NCBI GenBank assembly: GCA_017473265.1
Contig: JAFULQ010000015.1
Coordinates: 1-57,843 of the forward strand
DNA from: Erysipelotrichaceae bacterium
GTDB taxonomy: Bacteria > Bacillota_I > Bacilli_A > Erysipelotrichales > Erysipelotrichaceae
DNA length: 57,843 nt
Reading direction: 5' to 3'
Below are positions 35,275 to 43,397 of this stretch, piece by piece. Positions within the stretch are counted from its first letter, which is position 1. Each line of letters opens with the position of its first letter. The notes under the pieces are model-generated. The model was given only the letters and a program-made list of their open reading frames with translations. It was not told the origin of the DNA and ran no database searches. A program made the position numbers and the translations under genes.

Positions 35275-35301
35275 AAAAAACGTATAGATACTATACGTTT
35301 T
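35275..35301 (-). terminator. Terminator of the trhP operon, overlapping the YggS stop codon
   Basis: AAACGTATAG and CTATACGTTT form a 10-bp stem with a 3-nt loop. The stop codon lies in the stem, and a T-rich run follows on the minus strand. Confidence 0.8.
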
Positions 35302-35920
35302 CAAATAATTTACTACCTACACGAATCATCGTTGCACCATGTGCTAAAGCAAGCGGATAGTCATCACTCATACCCATTGATAACTCTTGAATTTGAGGAT
35401 ACTTACTTTGCATTACCTGCAATAATTCCTGTGCTTGTTTAAAAACACTTACAATCGCTTCTTCATCATCAGTATGTGGACCCATTACCATAATTCCACA
35501 AACATCAATATAAGATAAATGACTACAATATTCCATTACTTCTTTCCATTCATCTAACTTAAAACCACTCTTTGTTTCTTCTTTTGCAATATTAAATTGT
35601 AAACAAACAGACACTTTACGATTGATTTTTTTACACTCTTTTTCAATTGTATCTAATAAAGATAGTGTATCCACAGAATGAATCATCGTAATAAAAGGCA
35701 CAATATATTTCACTTTATTACTTTGTAAATGCCCAATCATATGCCAACAAATATCTTTAGGTAACAAATCATATTTCTTTACTAATTCTTGTACACGATT
35801 TTCCGCAAAATCACGATGTCCTAATGCATAATAATGCATCAATTGTTCATTGCTACGATATTTCGATACAATTACTAATTTTGCACCCTGCAATTCACTT
35901 TGTATTTGTTGATAAACCAT
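35291..35920 (-). CDS. YggS/PLPBP family pyridoxal-phosphate-binding protein
   Basis: 209 residues. PLP homeostasis protein with an alanine-racemase-like barrel. The Schiff-base lysine is in LVIVSKYRS, and DFAENRVQEL, WHMIGHLQSNKV and LSMGMSDDYPLALAHGATMIRVG follow the family order. The ATG at 35920 is one base before the preceding gene's stop region, after GAGGATAGT. Last gene of the trhP operon; no enzymatic activity is expected. Confidence 0.92.
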   Translation of the reverse strand: MVYQQIQSELQGAKLVIVSKYRSNEQLMHYYALGHRDFAENRVQELVKKYDLLPKDICWHMIGHLQSNKVKYIVPFITMIHSVDTLSLLDTIEKECKKINRKVSVCLQFNIAKEETKSGFKLDEWKEVMEYCSHLSYIDVCGIMVMGPHTDDEEAIVSVFKQAQELLQVMQSKYPQIQELSMGMSDDYPLALAHGATMIRVGSKLFENV

Positions 35921-35921
35921 A

Positions 35922-36650
35922 CTATCCTCTTCTTTGTCTAAATACTTCATATGCCAAAATAGAAACTGCACTAGAAGCATTCAATGCATTACGGAAATCA
36001 ATCGCATATGGAATATAAATATTTTGACTAGAATGCTGTAACAACTCTGAACTTAACCCCCTTAAAGGGCCACCTAACGCCAATACAACACTTTGGGTAT
36101 AATCATAATCAAACATATCAATCGCATCTTCACGCATCGCACAAACTAGTTTTACATCATATTCACTACATGCTTGTAAAAGTTCTGTATAATCATCACA
36201 CAAATAAATTGGCATCTTTTCCCAAGCTCCAGCACTACTTTTTAAAATAGCACCTTCATCTTTAGACCAATCACGCTTAGGCATAATCACACCCTGACAA
36301 CCACTCGCATATAAAGTTCTTAAAGAATAACCAACATTATATGGATCTTCAATACCTTCTAATAACACAAAGAAATGTGGTTTATCACAAGCAAATAATT
36401 CATCTATCGTCACAAATCGTCTTTCATTCACAAATGCAATTACACCACCATGGGTACTACCACTGGCAACTCTATCAATTTCATCCCTAGAAACACGTTT
36501 AACAACAATATTATGTACTTCAGACATTTTTAAGATATACCCAAAATCTTTAGACTTCTTCTTTTCATCCATCCAAATCTCAGAAATTGTACGATACGGA
36601 GATTGTAATGCTGCTTTAACAGAAATAGCACCTTCAAATACTATTGACAT
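35922..36650 (-). CDS. SPOUT (TrmH/RlmB-like) RNA methyltransferase
   Basis: 242 residues. An N-terminal substrate-binding L30e-like domain (SDIV-type; about 1-95) is followed by the knotted SPOUT domain, with LLEGIEDPYNVGYSLRTLYASG, LALGGPLRGLS and FRNALNASSAVSILAYE. Motif 2 normally reads G-N/S-E-G-x-G; here it is GGPLRG, lacking the glutamate. The target RNA is unknown. Overlaps trhP2 by 10 nt. Confidence 0.82.
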   Translation of the reverse strand: MSIVFEGAISVKAALQSPYRTISEIWMDEKKKSKDFGYILKMSEVHNIVVKRVSRDEIDRVASGSTHGGVIAFVNERRFVTIDELFACDKPHFFVLLEGIEDPYNVGYSLRTLYASGCQGVIMPKRDWSKDEGAILKSSAGAWEKMPIYLCDDYTELLQACSEYDVKLVCAMREDAIDMFDYDYTQSVVLALGGPLRGLSSELLQHSSQNIYIPYAIDFRNALNASSAVSILAYEVFRQRRG

Positions 36651-37861
36651 GAGCCACCTCTATATTTACGAATCATATCTTCCTTTTCAACTACAAAAGG
36701 AATCTTCGTTTTTAATACTTGCATTGGCTGTTTGGCAACATCAATCTTTTCACCATCTAAAGTAAATAACTCCTCAACCACAAATGTTTCATTATCAATT
36801 GTAGGACTTAAGACTTCCATTTTCGTACCACAAGTAAAATGATTACGTACTTGAATAGTCGCCATTTGGCTTTCTTTATCATAATCCAATACATACGCCA
36901 CAAAATCTTGAATAACCCCAGCACCATTGACTCCATATAAATGACCTTCTTTTGGAGGCAATCCATAATAGAAACCACTATACGTTGGACGATTTTCAGC
37001 TTTCGCTAATTCATTTTGGAACTTTTCCATTTCTTCTTCCGTTACTTTACCATTTTCATGATAGGTATCAATCAATTGACGATACGCCTTAACAACAGTC
37101 GCAATATAATACGCCGTTTTCATACGCCCTTCAATCTTTAAACTATCAATACCCATATCCATTAAAGCAGTAATCACACTAGCCGCTTGTAAATCCTTAG
37201 AACTCATAGAGAACAAACAATCCTCAGGACTAATTAAATTCCCATCATCATACATACGATATTTCCAACGACAAGATTGTGCACAACCACCACGATTGGC
37301 ATCACGTAGTGTCATAATATTACTTAACGTACAACGACCAGAATAGTTAACACACATACCACCATGAATAAACACTTCAAGAGGTAAACTACTAGTTTTC
37401 GCAATCTCTTTCATTTCTTCTAAAGTTACTTCACGTGCTAATACTACACGATCCGCACCAATTTCTTTCCAATAATCAACAGTTGCAGTATTGGTTGTAG
37501 TTTGTTGCGTACTAATATGTACTTCCATTTTAGGCGCTACTTTTTTACATAATTTCATTAAATGAATGGAAGCCACAATAATTGCGGATACACCTGCATC
37601 CTCTAAAGATTTAAAATACTTCTCAACTTCTTTAAAATCTTCATCATGAGGAATCATATTCACAGTTACATATACTTTTGCCCCATATTGATTCGCAAAA
37701 GCAACACCCTCTTTAATTTCCTCAATCGAAAAATTACCTGCACGAGAACGCAAGCTCAATTCTTTACCACCAATATACACTGCATCCGCACCATAGCGAA
37801 CAGCCGTTTTTAAACGATTTAAATCTCCAGCTGGAGCCAATAATTCAATCGAATGTCTCAT
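36641..37861 (-). CDS. trhP2: U32 family protein, tRNA hydroxylation factor TrhP2-like
   Basis: 406 residues of the peptidase U32/collagenase-like family. It begins IELLAPAGDLNRLKTAVRYGADAVYIGG and contains the Fe-S-type cysteine cluster region FIHGGMCVNYSGRCTLS, GGCAQSCRWKY and SLKIEGRMK. In Bacillus the YrrN/YrrO pair (TrhP1/TrhP2) makes 5-hydroxyuridine at tRNA position 34 using prephenate-derived chemistry. The order P1-P2 and lengths match. Confidence 0.85.
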   Translation of the reverse strand: MRHSIELLAPAGDLNRLKTAVRYGADAVYIGGKELSLRSRAGNFSIEEIKEGVAFANQYGAKVYVTVNMIPHDEDFKEVEKYFKSLEDAGVSAIIVASIHLMKLCKKVAPKMEVHISTQQTTTNTATVDYWKEIGADRVVLAREVTLEEMKEIAKTSSLPLEVFIHGGMCVNYSGRCTLSNIMTLRDANRGGCAQSCRWKYRMYDDGNLISPEDCLFSMSSKDLQAASVITALMDMGIDSLKIEGRMKTAYYIATVVKAYRQLIDTYHENGKVTEEEMEKFQNELAKAENRPTYSGFYYGLPPKEGHLYGVNGAGVIQDFVAYVLDYDKESQMATIQVRNHFTCGTKMEVLSPTIDNETFVVEELFTLDGEKIDVAKQPMQVLKTKIPFVVEKEDMIRKYRGGSCQ

Positions 37862-37868
37862 ACTACAC

Positions 37869-38735
37869 CTACTTTACAATATTCGTCTTTTGGTACAAAT
37901 AACCAGACGTATACAATTCTTCATTCTTTGCAATAAATGCATCATACACACTATCTACATCATTACCATTTAAAATTTGAGCATAATACATAATCGCATC
38001 CGCAATTTCATCACTATTCATAAAAACACCATCAATACGAATTGCTTGTAATGACAACAATGATGGTAATTCTTTAACCATTTGTAAACGAGTTCCCGTA
38101 AAAATATGAGTTCCTTGTTCATCTTGCGTAATAAACATCTTATCTTTACGCGTCTCTTCTTCCAATGTATACATTTTAGCAGTAGAATGTACTTCACCGA
38201 TTTCATCAAAATAACAAGACAACAAACGACGTTTAGAATATGATAAATTCATATGCCCATGAACCATCAATTCTAATTTATTTTCACAACGATTCATGAT
38301 TGTTAAAATTTCATCCAATGTAATTTCTCTTGAAATAACACAACGTTTAATACCTAAATCCAAATATCCTTGAATATCCAACGAATTTGTTAAAACGGTA
38401 TCTTGATTATAAATAAGAATGTTTTCCATACCATATTTTTTAGCCAACATATAGACCGCAGGATCACTATAATAAATACCTGCAAATTGCACATCTTTAC
38501 ACCAAACTAAGAATTCTTCTAATTGTTGTAATTCATCTTGCGCAAAAATACGATTCACAATCGTATAAAATTGCACATCCGCATGTTCTTGCATTGCACA
38601 TACAATTTCCTCTTTTGTAAAATAATGGTTTTGACGAGTCGCAAAATAGTCACAAGACAAAATACAACCAGTCATACCTAAACTTTTATATCTTGGAATA
38701 TCACGTATAGATTGAATACTTGTTAATAATTCCAT
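37869..38735 (-). CDS. trhP1: U32 family protein, tRNA hydroxylation factor TrhP1-like
   Basis: 288 residues. The shorter U32 partner (YrrN type): MELLTSIQSIRD, YKSLGMTGCILSCDYF, CVISREITLDEI and MVHGHMNLSYSKRRLLSCYFDE. It lacks the extended C-terminal domain of TrhP2. The internal ATG at 38735 follows AAAGGATG and fits the family N-terminus; the longer frame would add an unrelated leader. First gene of a four-gene operon, 7 nt before trhP2. Confidence 0.8.
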   Translation of the reverse strand: MELLTSIQSIRDIPRYKSLGMTGCILSCDYFATRQNHYFTKEEIVCAMQEHADVQFYTIVNRIFAQDELQQLEEFLVWCKDVQFAGIYYSDPAVYMLAKKYGMENILIYNQDTVLTNSLDIQGYLDLGIKRCVISREITLDEILTIMNRCENKLELMVHGHMNLSYSKRRLLSCYFDEIGEVHSTAKMYTLEEETRKDKMFITQDEQGTHIFTGTRLQMVKELPSLLSLQAIRIDGVFMNSDEIADAIMYYAQILNGNDVDSVYDAFIAKNEELYTSGYLYQKTNIVK

Positions 38736-38849
38736 AAATTTCACATCCTTTACCAGTATAAGTATACCACAACAATATCTATTATGATTATTATTGTTTA
38801 CTCTAACCAAGAGATTATGGGATAATAAAATAAATTAAGGAGACTACTT

Positions 38850-39731
38850 ATGACAAAAATTGATTTACATATGCATTCCATTTATAGCGATGATGGACAA
38901 TATACTGTAAAAGAATTATTTGATATCGCCAAAAAACAACAACTAACCCATATGGCCATTGCAGATCACAATTCTGTAAAAGCCATCTATGAAGCTCACA
39001 CATTAGAAAAAGACTATGATATTGAATATATTGATGCAGTAGAACTAGATTGCACTTATAAAGGAGTAAATTTACATTTATTAGGTTACAACTTTGATTA
39101 TACTTTGCCTATTTTTGAAGCAATCGAAAAAGATATTTATAATCAAATGCTAAAAAATAGAGATACACTTATTCAAAAAATCCAAGAACTAGGTATTATT
39201 ATCGATATGGAAAAACTAAATCAACTATGTCCCGATGGAATTGTGATTGGAGAAGATATTGCGGAAGTTGTGATTCCAGATACAAGAAATCACAATCACC
39301 CTTTAATACAACCATATTTAGAAAATGGCACACGTAGTGATAACCCATTTGTAAACTTTTATTGGGATATCTGTTCACAAGGAAAACCAGCCTATGTAAA
39401 AATGGAATTCATGTCATTACAAGATGCTATGCAAATTATCCATTCTGCAGGTGGCATTTGTGTTGTTGCTCATCCTGGTAATAACTTCAAAGGAAAAGAT
39501 GATATTTTAAAAGAAATCCTAGCTATGGATGTACAAGGATTAGAAGTATACAGTAGTTATCATTCTCAAGAACAAATTGCTTACTATAAACAATTAGCAA
39601 GCGATTATAGCAAAATTTGTACTGTAGGTAGTGATTTCCATGGAAAAACAAAACCAAACATTCAAATGGGTTCTACAAGCCCTATAGATGCAGATGATGT
39701 AATAAACAGCTTTAAAAGTATACTAAAATAA
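38850..39731 (+). CDS. PHP domain phosphoesterase
   Basis: 293 residues. The PHP metal motifs are visible: DLHMHSIYSDDG, MAIADHN, a central VEL and later VVAHPGNN and GSDFHGKTKP. The layout matches RNase AM/YciV-type nucleoside 3',5'-bisphosphatases and related exonucleases; the precise substrate is uncertain. AAGGAG precedes the start. Divergent from trhP1. Confidence 0.82.
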   Translation: MTKIDLHMHSIYSDDGQYTVKELFDIAKKQQLTHMAIADHNSVKAIYEAHTLEKDYDIEYIDAVELDCTYKGVNLHLLGYNFDYTLPIFEAIEKDIYNQMLKNRDTLIQKIQELGIIIDMEKLNQLCPDGIVIGEDIAEVVIPDTRNHNHPLIQPYLENGTRSDNPFVNFYWDICSQGKPAYVKMEFMSLQDAMQIIHSAGGICVVAHPGNNFKGKDDILKEILAMDVQGLEVYSSYHSQEQIAYYKQLASDYSKICTVGSDFHGKTKPNIQMGSTSPIDADDVINSFKSILK

Positions 39732-39781
39732 CCCGAGCATTCTACAACATAATCTATATATTCCAGTATATACTATAGACA

Positions 39782-39797
39782 GTTAGATAAGACTAAC
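39782..39797. promoter_or_regulatory. Inverted repeat at the dps start region (possible operator)
   Basis: GTTAG-ATAAGA-CTAAC lies between a likely -10 (TATACT, 39769-39774) and the AGGAGG site. Its position near +1 suits an operator or a short hairpin. It does not match PerR, Fur or DtxR consensus spacing. Confidence 0.35.
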
Positions 39798-39818
39798 ATA
39801 TATAGGAGGAAAAAATAT

Positions 39819-40250
39819 ATGGAAAATAAATTAAACAAATTATTAGCAAACTACGTAGTTGAATATCACAAACTACAAAACTATCACTGGTACATCAAAG
39901 GAAAGGACTTCTTCCAAGTACATGCAAAACTAGAAGACATCTACAATGGTATTAACGGTGCAATTGATGAGTTAGCAGAAAACATCCTAATGATTGGATA
40001 CAAACCACTAGCATCATTAAAAGACTTCTTAGAAGTAGCTGATATCGAAGAAGCAAAGATGGAAAACATCAAATCAAAACACATCTTCAAAGAAGTGTTA
40101 AAAGACTTCGATAAATTACTTAAAGATGTACTAGAAATCAAAAAACTAGCAGATGAACAAGAATCATATTTAATCAGTGCCCTAATGGATGATTATATAA
40201 AAGAATTCTCAAAAAACATCTGGATGATCAATCAAGTAATTGAAGACTAA
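39819..40250 (+). CDS. dps: Dps-like ferritin (DNA protection during starvation protein)
   Basis: 143 residues, the usual Dps length. The ferroxidase residues are present in NYHWYIKGKDFFQVHAKLE (two His) and GAIDELAENI (Asp and Glu). Dps forms dodecamers that oxidise and store iron and protect DNA. The N-terminus is short with few lysines, so DNA binding is not assured. A strong AGGAGG precedes the ATG. Single-gene unit ending in a hairpin. Confidence 0.92.
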   Translation: MENKLNKLLANYVVEYHKLQNYHWYIKGKDFFQVHAKLEDIYNGINGAIDELAENILMIGYKPLASLKDFLEVADIEEAKMENIKSKHIFKEVLKDFDKLLKDVLEIKKLADEQESYLISALMDDYIKEFSKNIWMINQVIED

Positions 40251-40253
40251 AAG

Positions 40254-40278
40254 AAAAAGGCTCCATACGGAGCCTTTT
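40254..40278. terminator. Bidirectional terminator
   Basis: AAGGCTCC and GGAGCCTT form an 8-bp stem with loop ATAC, between dps and the convergent third IIB gene. Confidence 0.85.
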
Positions 40279-40281
40279 AAA

Positions 40282-40767
40282 TTAGAATTTTAATAAATCA
40301 CTTACTTCTTCAGCTTTTTCTTGAACAGTTGGTTGATAATATAAATGAACGCCTCTATTATGTAAAGATTTCAATAATTCAACTTCTTCAGGTGTACATA
40401 CTAAATTCTTTGCATAAACTGTAGCATTTTCTTTATTTTCTTTATAAATACCAGCACAGTTTAATTCTTTAATTTCAACACCTAAATCCATACAAGCAAT
40501 AACATCTTCAACATAACGGAATACAACAATTGTTTTTGTTCCATAGTAATCTTTATCAGCAAAAATCTTAGCATATGTAGAACATTTAACAACATCAAAA
40601 TCTGCACCACCAGTAATAGACATATGCATTAATCCCATTTGTGCTTCATCATTCATAATTGTATCATTTACAACGATATATTCATCAGCACCTAAGAAAC
40701 GACCAAAGCTAGTAACAACTTTACCACAAACAGTTTTTCCATCAATTTTATTTAAAATAACTCCCAT
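40282..40767 (-). CDS. PTS mannose-family IIB paralogue with His-to-Cys active site
   Basis: 161 residues, colinear with the two upstream IIB proteins. The catalytic region, RMLHGQV in the paralogues, reads KTVCGKV here: the phosphorylated H14 is C14 and the neighbouring R11 is K11. The rest of the fold is conserved (DEYIVVNDTIMNDEAQM, DFDVVKCSTYAKIF, KTIVVFRYVEDV). It is separated from the other IIB genes by a terminator and has its own promoter. It may be a regulatory or decoy IIB, or use cysteine. Confidence 0.82.
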   Translation of the reverse strand: MGVILNKIDGKTVCGKVVTSFGRFLGADEYIVVNDTIMNDEAQMGLMHMSITGGADFDVVKCSTYAKIFADKDYYGTKTIVVFRYVEDVIACMDLGVEIKELNCAGIYKENKENATVYAKNLVCTPEEVELLKSLHNRGVHLYYQPTVQEKAEEVSDLLKF

Positions 40768-40794
40768 ATAAAAGCCTCCTATAATTACTCTACT

Positions 40795-40800
40795 ATTATA
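40795..40800 (-). promoter_or_regulatory. -10 element of the third IIB gene
   Basis: TATAAT directly downstream of the terminator T-run, about 16 nt after TGAAAT. It gives a leader of about 20 nt with AGGAGG. Confidence 0.5.
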
Positions 40801-40804
40801 GCCT

Positions 40805-40834
40805 AAAAAAAACAGGATTTCATCCTGTTTTTTA
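40805..40834 (-). terminator. Terminator between the second and third IIB genes
   Basis: AAACAGGAT and ATCCTGTTT form a 9-bp stem with a 3-nt loop, followed by TTTTTT on the minus strand. Confidence 0.8.
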
Positions 40835-41323
40835 GTATTTTACATATTTGTTTAATGGTTCTTCTGGAGTTAAGTGAGAAACTTTGTAAGTTAGTTTAAC
40901 ACCATGGTCTTCTAACCAACGTAAGTGTTTCTTATCTTCTTCAGTGATCCATAAGTTTACACCATAGTTTGTTTGAGGAAGAGCTGATTTAGGATTTTGA
41001 TAGAATCCAGCAGCATTTAAATAAGGAATTTGAGCACCTAATTGTACAGCTTCAACTACGTCAGTAATATAACGGAAAACTACGAATGTTTTTGTTCCAA
41101 AATAATCATTTTCTTGGAAAATTTTAGCATATGTTTTTGGAGAAACACAGTCAAAATCAGCATCACCTGGAACAGCGATTTCTAATACTACTCTTTGAGA
41201 ATCATCTTTAGCAACTTCTTCATTTACAACGATGAATTCATCTGGGTTTAAAATACGGCCGAATGTTGATAATACTTGTCCATGTAACATTCTTCCATCT
41301 AATTTGTATAATTCTACAGCCAT
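40832..41323 (-). CDS. PTS mannose-family IIB component (second copy)
   Basis: 163 residues. Cytosolic phosphocarrier with the phosphorylatable His at position 14 (KLDGRMLHGQV), followed by DEFIVVNEEVAKDDSQR and DFDCVSPKTYAKIF. It accepts phosphate from IIA and transfers it to the sugar bound to IIC-IID. It lies 18 nt downstream of the first IIB, so both are made from the cre-controlled promoter. Substrate is not predicted. Confidence 0.9.
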   Translation of the reverse strand: MAVELYKLDGRMLHGQVLSTFGRILNPDEFIVVNEEVAKDDSQRVVLEIAVPGDADFDCVSPKTYAKIFQENDYFGTKTFVVFRYITDVVEAVQLGAQIPYLNAAGFYQNPKSALPQTNYGVNLWITEEDKKHLRWLEDHGVKLTYKVSHLTPEEPLNKYVKY

Positions 41324-41341
41324 TTTATTTAATTTCCTTTC

Positions 41342-41827
41342 TTAGTATTTAACTACATTTTTTAGAGGTACAGGGTTGTTATAGAATGATACGCGATATT
41401 CTAATTCAACACCTAATGATTCCAATTCACGGAATAAAGCACGGTCGCTATCAGCAACGAATAAAGCGATTTCTTCTTTTACTTCACCTTCACGTCCACG
41501 AGAATACATACCACCAACAGTTAATTTCTTAACTTGAGCACCAGCTTTAATAGCAGCTAAGCAGTCTTCTAAATAACGGAATACTACGAAAGTATGTTCT
41601 CCCCAATAATCGTTTTCTTTATCGATTTTAGCAAAAGTTTCAGGACTAACTACATCGAAATCAGCTCCTGGAGGTAATGCTAATTCTAATAAAGCTCTTT
41701 GTTGTTCATCTTTAGATACTTCTGTGTTTACAACGATATATTCATCAATATTCAATACTTTTGAGAAAGTTGTCATTACTTGTCCATGTAACATTCTTTC
41801 ATCAATTCTAAACATCTCTACGGCCAC
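41342..41827 (-). CDS. PTS mannose-family IIB component (first copy)
   Basis: 161 residues with RIDERMLHGQV (H14) and the conserved DEYIVVNTEVSKDEQQRALLELA. It starts with GTG, 7 nt after GGAG and inside the end of the IIA gene (20-nt overlap); the N-terminal MAVE matches the second copy, which supports that start. Translational coupling to IIA is likely. Confidence 0.9.
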   Translation of the reverse strand: MAVEMFRIDERMLHGQVMTTFSKVLNIDEYIVVNTEVSKDEQQRALLELALPPGADFDVVSPETFAKIDKENDYWGEHTFVVFRYLEDCLAAIKAGAQVKKLTVGGMYSRGREGEVKEEIALFVADSDRALFRELESLGVELEYRVSFYNNPVPLKNVVKY

Positions 41828-42236
41828 GGCGAATCTCCTTTTCTACATGTACACCAACAGTTTCTTTACACATTTCAACTACTGGAATTAAATCTTCTTT
41901 AGAAGCATACATGTCTTTCATTAAAATAATTTCTAATAACATTGGTAAGTTCATACCATGAACGATTGTAAGATTACTATATGTTTTAGATAAAATTACA
42001 GATGCGTTAAATGGTGAACCTGATTTCAAATCACAGAAAACGATAATATGATTATTTTCTGGATCGAACTTTTTGATTTGTTCTTCCAAACGATCTTTTA
42101 ATGTGTCTAAGCTATCATTTGGATAGAAGTTTACTGCTGCAACTTGTTCTGGATCCTGTTGACCAGCAATCATACCAACAGAATACAATAATGCGCTAGA
42201 TAATTCTCCATGCGCTGTCATAATAATTTTTGTCAT
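41808..42236 (-). CDS. PTS mannose-family IIA component
   Basis: 142 residues. The phosphorylated histidine is H9 in KIIMTAHGELSSALL, with the conserved DLKSGSPFNAS loop further on. It receives phosphate from HPr and passes it to IIB. It is a separate protein rather than a IIAB fusion. The promoter with a perfect cre lies just upstream. Confidence 0.92.
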   Translation of the reverse strand: MTKIIMTAHGELSSALLYSVGMIAGQQDPEQVAAVNFYPNDSLDTLKDRLEEQIKKFDPENNHIIVFCDLKSGSPFNASVILSKTYSNLTIVHGMNLPMLLEIILMKDMYASKEDLIPVVEMCKETVGVHVEKEIRRGRRDV

Positions 42237-42269
42237 TGTTTCCTCCTGATTTTAAAACAATACATAACG

Positions 42270-42283
42270 TGTAAGCGATTACA
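42270..42283. promoter_or_regulatory. cre site (CcpA operator) upstream of IIA
   Basis: TGTAAGCGATTACA fits the consensus TGWAANCGNTNWCA at every defined position on both strands. It lies just downstream of the -10, where CcpA would block initiation or elongation. Confidence 0.8.
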
Positions 42284-42297
42284 CTTGAACTACGTAT

Positions 42298-42326
42298 ATC
42301 ATAGCATATTTCATAATATTTGTAAC
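42298..42326 (-). promoter_or_regulatory. Promoter of the IIA-IIB-IIB unit
   Basis: -35 GTTACA and -10 TATGAT with 17-nt spacing and TGC before the -10, on the minus strand. Confidence 0.65.
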
Positions 42327-42363
42327 CACTTTTTTTGTTTTCTTTGCTTTTTTATTGTTTCAA

Positions 42364-42453
42364 AAATTTTTTCTTTTTTGTTTTAAAATCACAAAAAAAA
42401 AGAACTCTCCAATTTTTCTTTTTTGTTTTAAAATCACAAAAAAAGAACTCTCC
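42364..42453. repeat. Two tandem copies of an AT-rich unit of about 45 bp
   Basis: Copy 1 (42364-42410) and copy 2 (42411-42453) share the order T-rich tract, GTTTTAAAATCAC, A-run, AGAACTCTCC, differing only in homopolymer length. Copy 2 overlaps the 3' arm of the IID terminator, so that arm is duplicated. Confidence 0.85.
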
Positions 42454-42464
42454 GAAGAGAGTTC
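42438..42464 (-). terminator. UUCG-loop terminator of the IIC-IID unit
   Basis: GAACTCTC and GAGAGTTC form an 8-bp stem closed by C(UUCG)G in the transcript and followed by a T-run. Confidence 0.88.
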
Positions 42465-42486
42465 AGTTTTAACATCATTCTTACTA

Positions 42487-43383
42487 TTAGCAGAAGATAA
42501 CAACGCCAGTAAATGTAGAGATAACTGCAGATACTAATGCGATACCGAATACTAATACGATAAGTTTTGTTGTTGTCCAACCTTTTTTCATTAAGCCAGC
42601 CATGAACATAACTAAGCATAAAGGTAAGATTTTTGGATGGATACCATCTAATACTTCTTGTAAAGCAGTTGTGATAACTTTTGGTTGTTCAGTTGTAACA
42701 CCATTAGCATCAGTTACATATTCTGTACCTTCAACTGTTAAAGCTAAACCTGTGTTTAAAGAAACCCAAGAAGCTGTTAATACACCTAATACCATTAAAC
42801 CTAATACAGAACCAGCTGTAGAGATTTTTTCGATGATGTTAGATGAACGTAATGTTGTTAACATTGTTGTACCAGCTTTGTATCCATATACTAATGTGAA
42901 GTAACGGAATGCAAAGTTAACAACGTTCCAAATTACTAACGCAACGATTGGACCAGCAGCTGATCCATTAGCAGCGATAGAAGCACCAATTGACATAGCG
43001 ATTGGACGGAATGTACCCCACATTAAAGAGTCACCGATACCAGCGAAAGGACCCATTAAAGCAACTTTAATGTTGTTTACAGATTCTTCTAATTCAGCTG
43101 TATCTTCTTCAACTGGAGTGTTAGCAATTTTTTCTTCTAATGCTAATGTTGTACCTTGAATTACAGGGATGAACAAAGGCATTGTGTTGAACATTTCAAC
43201 GTGACGTAAGCATGCACGAGTCATTCTTTCTTTGTTGTCACCATATAATTTTTTGAATACTTTTTGGAACGTAAACAAGTATGGTAATGCTTGGAAACGT
43301 TCGTAGTTGATTGACGCCATATCGAAGAATGAACGCCAGTAAACTGACATAATATCAGATTGAGTAATTTTCTTTTCAGCCAT
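42487..43383 (-). CDS. PTS mannose-family IID component
   Basis: 298 residues. Membrane subunit IID: ITQSDIMSVYWRSFFDMASINYERFQ and LKKLYGDNKERM near the N-terminus, GPFAGIGDSLMWGTFRPI in the middle, and hydrophobic segments toward the end. It includes a variable loop (about 195-235) typical of the family. With IIC it forms the sugar channel. The ATG at 43383 is preferred; another 6 nt upstream is also possible after GGAGGAG. Confidence 0.93.
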   Translation of the reverse strand: MAEKKITQSDIMSVYWRSFFDMASINYERFQALPYLFTFQKVFKKLYGDNKERMTRACLRHVEMFNTMPLFIPVIQGTTLALEEKIANTPVEEDTAELEESVNNIKVALMGPFAGIGDSLMWGTFRPIAMSIGASIAANGSAAGPIVALVIWNVVNFAFRYFTLVYGYKAGTTMLTTLRSSNIIEKISTAGSVLGLMVLGVLTASWVSLNTGLALTVEGTEYVTDANGVTTEQPKVITTALQEVLDGIHPKILPLCLVMFMAGLMKKGWTTTKLIVLVFGIALVSAVISTFTGVVIFC

Positions 43384-43397
43384 CTTCATTCTCCTCC

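Noticed and set aside
39782-39797. DtxR/MntR operator upstream of dps
   Set aside because: Half-sites TTAG and CTAA are present but the central spacing and flanking bases differ from the DtxR and MntR consensus.
42364-42453. CRISPR-like or satellite repeat
   Set aside because: Only two adjacent copies without spacers, and one copy overlaps a terminator, so a local tandem duplication explains it.
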